Part shown: positions 57,382 to 64,000 of the stretch, piece after piece | Position numbering within the stretch: position 1 is the first letter of the stretch | How the letters are laid out: each line of letters opens with the position of its first letter | Assembly: GCF_023515995.1 (NCBI RefSeq) | Contig: NZ_CP097320.1 | Span: 930,001-994,000, forward strand | Length of the DNA stretch: 64,000 bases | Direction of reading: 5' to 3' | Source: Candidatus Mycobacterium methanotrophicum | GTDB taxonomy: Bacteria; Actinomycetota; Actinomycetes; Mycobacteriales; Mycobacteriaceae | Made by a program: the position numbers and the translations under genes | The notes under the pieces: generated by a model | What the model saw: the letters and a program-made list of their open reading frames with translations, nothing else | The model's database searches: none | What the model was told of the DNA's origin: nothing

Positions 57382-58239
57382 GTGACCAGTCAACCGAATG
57401 ACGCACCGTGGCAGCGGCCAGAGGATACCGCGGCGCGAACTCCGGCGCGGCCGAGCTCGGCAAGCCTGGTCGACCCGGAGGACGACCTGCCGTCAGCCAC
57501 GTATGCAGGCGATTTCGAGACGACCACCATCCCGCACTACGACTCCAGTGCCTCCAGCAATGCGCGCCCGGCCAGTACGGGGTACGGGCTGATCGGGGGC
57601 CAGGAGCCGTTGCCCTACCAGCCGCACTCATCCACCGGCCGACACTCGGGGTTCGGCCCGGAGGGCATCGACGAGCGTAACGAGGACGACGACGAGCGGG
57701 TGCGCGCCGCTGGCCGTCGCGGCACGCAGCATCTCGGTCTGCTGATCCTGCGGGTCGGCCTGGGCTCGGTGTTCGTCGCGCATGGGCTGCAGAAGCTGTT
57801 CGGCTGGTGGGGCGGGCAGGGACTGAGCGGATTCAAGAACTCGCTGTCCGATATCGGCTACCAGCACGCCGACATCCTCACCTACTGCGCCGCCGGCGGC
57901 GAGATCGCCGCCGGCGTGCTGCTGGTACTGGGGCTATTCACGCCGCTGGCCGCCGCGGGCGCGCTGGCTTACCTGATCAACGGCCTGCTGGCCGGGATGT
58001 CGGCTGCGCACCATGGGAAGTCGTTGCCGTTCTTCCTGCCGAACGGACATGAATACGACATCACGCTGATCGCGATGGCCACCGCCGTGGTCCTCGTCGG
58101 CCCGGGACGCTACGGCTTCGACGCTGGTCGGGGCTGGGCGCGGCGGCCGTTCATCGGGTCGTTTGCGGCGCTGATCGGGGGCGTCGGCGCCGGCATCGCG
58201 CTGTGGGCGCTGCTCAACGGCGCCAACCCGGTGACCTGA
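57382..58239 (+). CDS. DoxX-family membrane protein (Rv3005c-like)
   Basis: 285 residues with a GTG start (MTSQPNDAPWQRPEDTAART). A long acidic, probably disordered N-terminal part (residues 1-110) precedes four membrane helices of the DoxX domain: LGLLILRVGLGSVFVAHGLQ, AAGGEIAAGVLLVLGLFTPL, AAAGALAYLINGLLAGMS and ITLIAMATAVVLVGPGRY. In M. tuberculosis Rv3005c (DoxX) forms a membrane oxidoreductase complex with SodA and SseA that protects against oxidative stress; those partners are not encoded here. Confidence 0.9.
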   Translation: MTSQPNDAPWQRPEDTAARTPARPSSASLVDPEDDLPSATYAGDFETTTIPHYDSSASSNARPASTGYGLIGGQEPLPYQPHSSTGRHSGFGPEGIDERNEDDDERVRAAGRRGTQHLGLLILRVGLGSVFVAHGLQKLFGWWGGQGLSGFKNSLSDIGYQHADILTYCAAGGEIAAGVLLVLGLFTPLAAAGALAYLINGLLAGMSAAHHGKSLPFFLPNGHEYDITLIAMATAVVLVGPGRYGFDAGRGWARRPFIGSFAALIGGVGAGIALWALLNGANPVT

Positions 58240-58245
58240 GCCGGC

Positions 58246-58635
58246 TCAGCTGTACGGATTAGGCACTCGGCCGCCGCTGGCCTGGGTGAATTGCGGCAAG
58301 GTCGCGAAGGTGACCGCAGGCAACCGCAACTGGTCGCCGTTTTTGAGCTGCGCGCGCGCCCACGAGCCTCTGCTGAACCGCAGCCCGTCGATGTCCTCCC
58401 ACCGCACGGCGCGACTGCCCAGCAGCGTGCGCACTGTCACGCCGTCTTGATCGGCCTGCGTGCGAAGCCGAAAAATCAATGCCGACAACACCACCGGAAC
58501 GATCAGCAGCGGTGCGGTCGCCGGCCAGGTCAAGACGGGCACCAGCAGGCCGAGCGCGAAAAAACCCACCGCGAAGTGGGCCATCGGCGAAATGTTGATC
58601 ACCACTGGCGGTGTTTCCAGCGAATCTTTCGCCAC
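58246..58635 (-). CDS. PH-domain membrane protein (Cfp6-like)
   Basis: 129 residues from a GTG (MAKDSLETPPVVINISPMAH). Two hydrophobic helices (FAVGFFALGLLVPVLTW, LLIVPVVLSALIF) are followed by a small bacterial PH domain: RTQADQDGVTVRTLLGSRAV, RWEDIDGLRFSRGSWARAQL, NGDQLRLPAVTFATLPQFT. It corresponds to M. tuberculosis Cfp6 (Rv3004), detected in culture filtrate. Function is unknown. It is convergent with doxX; the stops are six bases apart. Confidence 0.88.
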   Translation of the reverse strand: MAKDSLETPPVVINISPMAHFAVGFFALGLLVPVLTWPATAPLLIVPVVLSALIFRLRTQADQDGVTVRTLLGSRAVRWEDIDGLRFSRGSWARAQLKNGDQLRLPAVTFATLPQFTQASGGRVPNPYS

Positions 58636-58779
58636 ACTGGCATCATGTCATCCCTTGAAATTGCAACGAGGGCTGTGCCGGGAGCGGAACGCACGACCGT
58701 GGACGCAATCTCAACGCCTGGGTGGCCTGCCAAGCCCAAATTTGACTGCTGACCTGTGCGGAGGATACCGTCGGGCATT

Positions 58780-58830
58780 ATGGACAGCCGTGAAATGCTC
58801 GTAGTACTCGGTCGGCGCGTCGGTGGCTGA
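58780..58830 (+). CDS. ilvB leader peptide (branched-chain amino acid attenuator)
   Basis: A 16-residue frame, MDSREMLVVLGRRVGG, whose centre is Leu-Val-Val-Leu. It lies 145 bases upstream of ilvB and is followed by a terminator-like hairpin with a T tract (58883-58919). The layout matches the ilvB leader peptides of Corynebacterium (with LVVV) and other actinobacteria, where ribosome stalling at the Val/Leu codons prevents formation of the terminator. A GGAGG-like site (cggagga at 58759-58765) is 14 bases ahead of the ATG. Confidence 0.75.
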   Translation: MDSREMLVVLGRRVGG

Positions 58831-58882
58831 TTAGACCGGGTTATTCCCAAGCCGGGAGTAGCTTTTTCGAGCACCAACGCGC

Positions 58883-58919
58883 AACCCTCGTGCAGCCGCT
58901 GAGCTGGCGGGGGTTTTTT
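58883..58919 (+). terminator. ilvB attenuator terminator
   Basis: aaccctcg (58883-58890) pairs with cgggggtt (58908-58915) with one G-T pair, and cagc/gctg pair inside it; six T residues follow (58914-58919). U-tract terminators are uncommon in mycobacteria, and this one lies between the leader peptide and ilvB, as needed for attenuation. An antiterminator pairing was not worked out. Confidence 0.7.
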
Positions 58920-58974
58920 GTTGGCAGTGCTTGTCAACCTCCGACGCCAACCATCAGGATGTAAAGAGGAACCA

Positions 58975-60828
58975 GTGAGCGCTCCCACCACGCGACAGCC
59001 ACAGCCGTCGCAACCCCTCAACGGCACGCGGGCCAAAGCAAAGACGCCCACGCCTCAACCGAAACGCATTGCGCCACAACAACTCACCGGTGCGCAATCG
59101 GTAATCAGGTCGTTGGAAGAGCTCGACGTCGACGTCATTTTCGGAATCCCTGGCGGCGCCGTATTACCGGTCTACGACCCGCTGTTCGATTCGCAGAAGC
59201 TGCGCCATGTGCTGGTGCGCCACGAGCAGGGCGCCGGTCACGCTGCCAGCGGCTACGCACACGCCACCGGAAAAGTCGGCGTCTGCATGGCCACCTCGGG
59301 TCCCGGCGCCACCAACCTGGTGACTCCGCTGGCCGACGCGCAAATGGATTCCATCCCAGTGGTCGCGATCACCGGGCAGGTCGGTCGCTCGCTGATCGGG
59401 ACTGACGCCTTCCAGGAGGCCGACATCTCCGGCATCACCATGCCGATCACCAAACACAATTTTCTGGTCCGCAACGGCGATGACATCCCCCAGGTGCTGG
59501 CCGAGGCTTTTCATCTCGCGGCTACCGGCCGGCCCGGGGCGGTGCTCGTCGATATCCCTAAAGACGTGCTGCAAGGCCGGTGCACGTTCAGCTGGCCGCC
59601 ACGCATGGACCTGCCCGGCTACAAGCCGAACACCAAACCGCACAATCGCCAGATCCACGAAGCCGCCAGGTTGATCGCCGCAGCGCGCAAACCTGTGCTC
59701 TACGTCGGTGGCGGCGTCATCCGCGGCGAGGCGTGCGAGCAGCTGCGCGAATTGGCCGAGCTGACCGGCATTCCGGTGGTGACCACGCTCATGGCGCGCG
59801 GTGCGTTCCCGGACAGCCACCGTCAGCACCTGGGCATGCCCGGCATGCACGGCACGGTGGCCGCGGTGGCGGGACTGCAGCGCAGCGACCTGTTGATCGC
59901 GCTGGGCACCCGTTTCGACGATCGGGTGACCGGCAACCTCGACTCGTTCGCGCCCGAGGCCAAGGTCATCCACGCCGACATCGACCCCGCCGAGATCGGC
60001 AAGAACCGACGCGCCGACGTGCCGATCGTGGGTGACGTCAAGGCTGTCATCGCCGATCTGATCGAGGCGCTGCGCCACGCTCGCGTGCCGGCCAACATCG
60101 ATATCGCCGCCTGGTGGGACTACCTCGATGAGGTGCGGGCCACCTACCCATTGAGCTACGGGCCGCAAAGCGACGGCAGTCTGGGCCCCGAGTATGTGAT
60201 CGAGAAGCTGGGTGAGATCGCCGGCCCGGAGGCCGTGTATGTCGCCGGCGTCGGCCAGCACCAGATGTGGGCCGCACAGTTCATCAAGTACGAAAAACCG
60301 CGTAGCTGGCTGAATTCCGGCGGTCTGGGCACCATGGGGTTCGCCATCCCGGCGGCCATGGGCGCCAAGCTCGCCCGCCCGGATGCAGAAGTGTGGGCGA
60401 TCGACGGCGACGGCTGCTTTCAGATGACCAACCAGGAATTGGCCACCTGCGCGATCGAGGGCGCGCCAATCAAAGTGGCGCTGATCAACAACGGCAACCT
60501 GGGCATGGTCCGTCAATGGCAGTCGCTGTTCTATCAGGAGCGCTATTCGCAGACCGACCTCGCCACCCACTCGCACCGCATCCCGGACTTCGTCAAGTTG
60601 GCCGAGGCGCTGGGCTGTGTCGGATTGCGTTGCGAGCGTATGGAAGATGTAGCAGACGTCATTGCTCAGGCGCGGGCGATCAACGACCGGCCGGTGGTGA
60701 TCGACTTCATCGTGGGCGCCGACGCTCAGGTCTGGCCGATGGTTGCCGCCGGAACCAGCAATGACGAGATCCAGGCGGCCCGTGGCATCCGCCCGCTGTT
60801 CGACGACGAATCCGAAGGGCACGCCTAA
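58975..60828 (+). CDS. ilvB: Acetolactate synthase large subunit
   Basis: 617 residues (618 in M. tuberculosis IlvB1). The GTG preceded by AAGAGGA opens [20 protein letters not shown]. After a 40-residue disordered leader come the ThDP-dependent domains: [20 protein letters not shown] with the catalytic Glu in [20 protein letters not shown], the FAD-binding middle, and the Mg-ThDP motif [20 protein letters not shown]...NNGNLGM near residues 480-510. It condenses pyruvate (or 2-ketobutyrate) in the first step of valine, leucine and isoleucine synthesis. It is controlled by the attenuator upstream. Confidence 0.97.
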   Translation: MSAPTTRQPQPSQPLNGTRAKAKTPTPQPKRIAPQQLTGAQSVIRSLEELDVDVIFGIPGGAVLPVYDPLFDSQKLRHVLVRHEQGAGHAASGYAHATGKVGVCMATSGPGATNLVTPLADAQMDSIPVVAITGQVGRSLIGTDAFQEADISGITMPITKHNFLVRNGDDIPQVLAEAFHLAATGRPGAVLVDIPKDVLQGRCTFSWPPRMDLPGYKPNTKPHNRQIHEAARLIAAARKPVLYVGGGVIRGEACEQLRELAELTGIPVVTTLMARGAFPDSHRQHLGMPGMHGTVAAVAGLQRSDLLIALGTRFDDRVTGNLDSFAPEAKVIHADIDPAEIGKNRRADVPIVGDVKAVIADLIEALRHARVPANIDIAAWWDYLDEVRATYPLSYGPQSDGSLGPEYVIEKLGEIAGPEAVYVAGVGQHQMWAAQFIKYEKPRSWLNSGGLGTMGFAIPAAMGAKLARPDAEVWAIDGDGCFQMTNQELATCAIEGAPIKVALINNGNLGMVRQWQSLFYQERYSQTDLATHSHRIPDFVKLAEALGCVGLRCERMEDVADVIAQARAINDRPVVIDFIVGADAQVWPMVAAGTSNDEIQAARGIRPLFDDESEGHA

Positions 60829-61340
60829 TGACCGGATCGCCGAAGACGCACACATTGTCGGTGCTCGTCGAAGACAAACCCGGTGTGCTCGCGCGCGTGG
60901 CTGCGCTGTTCTCCCGCCGCGGATTCAACATCGAATCGCTTGCGGTGGGGGCCACCGAGCAAAAAGACATGTCGCGGATGACGATCGTCGTCTCCGCCGA
61001 GGAAACGCCGCTCGAGCAGATCACCAAGCAGCTCAACAAGCTCATCAACGTCATCAAAATCATCGAGCAAGATGACCACAATTCGGTGGCACGGGAATTG
61101 GCCCTGATCAAGGTGCGGGCCGACGCCGGCACTCGCAGTCAGGTCATCGAAGCGGTCAACTTGTTTCGCGGCAAGGTTATTGACGTGTCGCCGGAGTCAT
61201 TGACCATCGAAGCCACGGGTGACCAGAGCAAGTTGGAGGCGCTCCTGCGGGTGCTGGAGCCCTTCGGTGTCCGCGAGATCGTGCAGTCCGGCCTGGTATC
61301 GCTGTCTCGCGGGCCACGCAGCATCGGCACGGCCAAATAG
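60828..61340 (+). CDS. ilvN: Acetolactate synthase small regulatory subunit
   Basis: 170 residues. The ATG shares one base with the ilvB stop (TAATG). The N-terminal ACT domain (LSVLVEDKPGVLARVAALFS, RRGFNIESLAVGATEQKDMS) binds valine, and the C-terminal half (VARELALIKVRADAGTRSQV, RVLEPFGVREIVQSGLVSLS) completes the regulatory subunit. It activates IlvB and gives feedback inhibition. Confidence 0.96.
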   Translation: MTGSPKTHTLSVLVEDKPGVLARVAALFSRRGFNIESLAVGATEQKDMSRMTIVVSAEETPLEQITKQLNKLINVIKIIEQDDHNSVARELALIKVRADAGTRSQVIEAVNLFRGKVIDVSPESLTIEATGDQSKLEALLRVLEPFGVREIVQSGLVSLSRGPRSIGTAK

Positions 61341-62378
<1,038 letters not shown>

Positions 62379-62384
62379 CCCCCG

Positions 62385-62936
62385 CTACGGCGAACGTGAA
62401 GCTGTTGCGAGTTTTCTGGCGAATTCCCGCAACGGTTTCACGTTCGGCGGATTGGGCCGTTCCGCTCGCACGCCGAGCACCGGTTGCCGGAGGTCACCGT
62501 TGCTGAATGCGGGGCACCACGGTCGGTGCCCCCGGTCATCCGGCCACACCAGCTGTAATGCCCGCAGCTCGCTGCCATAGAACGCGACCGCCACGTCCAT
62601 GTGGGCATCGGGATGCTGCACCTGAACAACCCCCAGTAGTACGTCACCGGCTATTGAGATCAGCTCGCCTGGAATCGGCCTTCCGCCAGCCACCAGATAG
62701 TCGGCGACGCTGTTGAGCATCCGAGCCGCCGGCTGCGGCGACAGCCCTGTCACCAACAGCTCGGGAAGGCCGCGCTCGTGCAAACCGACCGTGTAGGCGT
62801 ACGGCGCGCGGTCGCTCTCCACGAGTTGCACCACCCAACCCTTGCTTTCCCACCGCCTCATGCATGGCCTCCAGCCACTCCTGCACCCTGGCCTCAGGGT
62901 GATCGCATTTCCAGGTGTTTGTCCTCCGGCCGTCAT
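62385..62936 (-). pseudogene. DUF4262 protein, frameshifted near its N terminus
   Basis: The main frame is a DUF4262 domain: KGWVVQLVESDRAPYAYTVG, LHERGLPELLVTGLSPQPAA, and VLLGVVQVQHPDAHMDVAVA. Its expected opening (TWKCDHPEARVQEWLEAMHE) is present, but in another frame of the same strand. The switch is near 62850, in the run gggaaagcaaggg, so one base has been lost or gained. Read together they give a protein of about 190 residues. Function is unknown. The gene is convergent with ilvC. Confidence 0.65.
62391..62446. terminator. Long imperfect hairpin between ilvC and the DUF4262 gene
   Basis: cgaacgtgaa (62391-62400) pairs with ttcacgttcg (62437-62446) and gttgcg (62404-62409) with cgcaac (62428-62433), leaving three-base internal loops. 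It begins 13 bases after the ilvC stop and overlaps the last codons of the convergent gene. It is a good candidate for a terminator working in both directions. Confidence 0.55.
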
Positions 62937-63027
62937 GGTTACCGACAGGATCCACCGGGGCACCGACACGCCACTGGTGTGCGATCCCGGCTCCGCCGCG
63001 CTGGCGATCACCGCTTAGGCTGGCCGG

Positions 63028-64000
63028 GTGAGCCTGCCTGTCGTTCTGATTGCTGACAAACTTGCCCAATCAACCGTCGCCGCGCTGGGCGACGACATCG
63101 AAGTGCGCTGGGTCGACGGCCCGGAGCGGGAAAAGCTGCTGGCGGCGGTACCCGAAGCCGACGCCCTGCTGGTGCGCTCGGCCACCACCGTCGACGCCGA
63201 AGTGTTGGTCGCCGCACCCAAGCTGAAAATCGTCGCCCGGGCCGGTGTCGGGCTGGACAACGTTGACGTCGAGACCGCCACCGAACGCGGTGTGCTGGTC
63301 GTCAACGCCCCGACGTCGAACATCCACAGCGCCGCCGAGCACGCGCTGGCGCTGTTGCTGTCCGCCGCGCGCCAGATCCCCGCGGCCGACGCCTCGCTGC
63401 GCGAGCACACCTGGAAGCGGTCGTCGTTCTCGGGTATCGAAATCTTCGGCAAGACCGTCGGGGTGGTCGGGCTGGGCCGCATCGGGCAGTTGGTGGCGCA
63501 GCGGTTAGCGGCTTTCGAAACAAACATCGTGGCCTACGACCCCTACGTGTCGCTGGCCCGCGCCGCCCAGCTTGGTATCGAGCTGCTTCCGCTTGACGAG
63601 CTGCTGGCCCGTGCCGACTTCATCTCGGTGCATCTGCCTAAAACGCCTGAGACAGCGGGTCTGATCGACAAGGACGCGCTGGCCAAAACCAAGCCCGGGG
63701 TGATCATCGTCAACGCCGCCCGCGGCGGTCTGGTCGACGAGGCCGCGCTCGCCGACGCAGTCAGCAGCGGACACGTTCGGGCCGCGGGCATCGATGTGTT
63801 CTCCACCGAGCCCTGTACCGACAGCCCGCTGTTTGACCTGCCGCAAGTGGTGGTCACCCCGCACCTGGGCGCCTCGACTGAGGAGGCACAGGACCGCGCC
63901 GGCACCGACGTGGCCGCCAGCGTGAAGCTCGCGCTGGCCGGAGAGTTCGTTCCCGACGCGGTCAATGTCGGCGCCGGGGTGGTCAGCGAGGAGGTGTCAC
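63028..64000 (+). CDS. serA: D-3-phosphoglycerate dehydrogenase, N-terminal part
   Basis: The GTG (MSLPVVLIADKLAQSTVAAL) opens a frame that continues to the window edge; 324 of about 528 residues are present. Motifs are RAGVGLDNVDVETATERGV (substrate/hinge), the NAD motif GVVGLGRIGQLVAQRLAAF near residue 150, VNAARGGLVDEAALADAVSS with the catalytic Arg region, and FDLPQVVVTPHLGASTEEAQ with the catalytic His near 280. It oxidises 3-phosphoglycerate in the first step of serine synthesis, the pathway completed by SerB. It corresponds to M. tuberculosis SerA1 (Rv2996c). Confidence 0.96.
   Translation, partial: MSLPVVLIADKLAQSTVAALGDDIEVRWVDGPEREKLLAAVPEADALLVRSATTVDAEVLVAAPKLKIVARAGVGLDNVDVETATERGVLVVNAPTSNIHSAAEHALALLLSAARQIPAADASLREHTWKRSSFSGIEIFGKTVGVVGLGRIGQLVAQRLAAFETNIVAYDPYVSLARAAQLGIELLPLDELLARADFISVHLPKTPETAGLIDKDALAKTKPGVIIVNAARGGLVDEAALADAVSSGHVRAAGIDVFSTEPCTDSPLFDLPQVVVTPHLGASTEEAQDRAGTDVAASVKLALAGEFVPDAVNVGAGVVSEEVS

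Overview
The window is high-GC chromosomal DNA from a mycobacterium, most likely a slow-growing, carotenoid-pigmented species. Most genes match, in order and sequence, the M. tuberculosis H37Rv block that I remember as Rv3045 (adhC) down to Rv2996c (serA1), here read in the opposite direction. Species-level identity cannot be decided from the sequence alone.

Layout. 1-7.6 kb: adhC (partial), fecB, then a tightly packed run ctaD, serB, ABC ATPase, Nudix-like gene, echA17-like gene and a methyltransferase. 7.8-11.4 kb: exported Asn/Gly-rich protein (frameshifted), THUMP-like protein, a decayed second copy of the exported family, and an Rv3036c-type secreted protein. 11.5-15.2 kb: PQQ-repeat lipoprotein, left-handed beta-helix acyltransferase, internally deleted photolyase and TspO. 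15.3-24.7 kb: a carotenoid region. A seven-gene leftward operon (crtI, crtB, crtYc, crtYd, methyltransferase, crtU, Rieske) is joined by stop/start overlaps. Next to it lie a broken type 2 IPP isomerase, a MarR regulator and a divergent NAD-binding gene, with a shared 20-bp motif in front of two of these genes. 24.8-28.4 kb: methylglucose-lipopolysaccharide-type genes (GT4, GH57, methyltransferase). 28.6-40.5 kb: fixA/fixB, a TreX/GlgX paralogue, remnants of plsC and of a monooxygenase, iscS, mnmA, a MetE-like gene, a dead IS630 and ligA.

41-48.8 kb is an accessory island. It is bracketed by an 89-bp direct repeat of the 3' end of the ACT-domain gene. It holds decayed PknH-sensor-type lipoproteins, two inverted IS110 copies, pieces of two IS66-type transposases and, between the facing IS66 3' ends, a complete form II RuBisCO gene (cbbM) with all catalytic residues. 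The RuBisCO has visibly lower GC than its surroundings and carries its own strong promoter-like sequence and Shine-Dalgarno site. This is the most unusual feature of the window.

48.8-64 kb returns to the conserved backbone: ACT protein, gatC, gatA, pfkA, a MinD-like ATPase, gatB, a flavin reductase, lppZ, doxX, a PH-domain protein, then ilvB-ilvN-ilvC behind a leader-peptide attenuator, a frameshifted DUF4262 gene and serA (running off the right edge).

A recurring theme is decay by internal deletion or single-base frameshift (Nudix box, photolyase, IPP isomerase, IS630, second IS110, plsC, exported protein, lipoproteins, DUF4262). Some frameshifts could be sequencing errors, but the large deletions cannot be explained by single-base errors.
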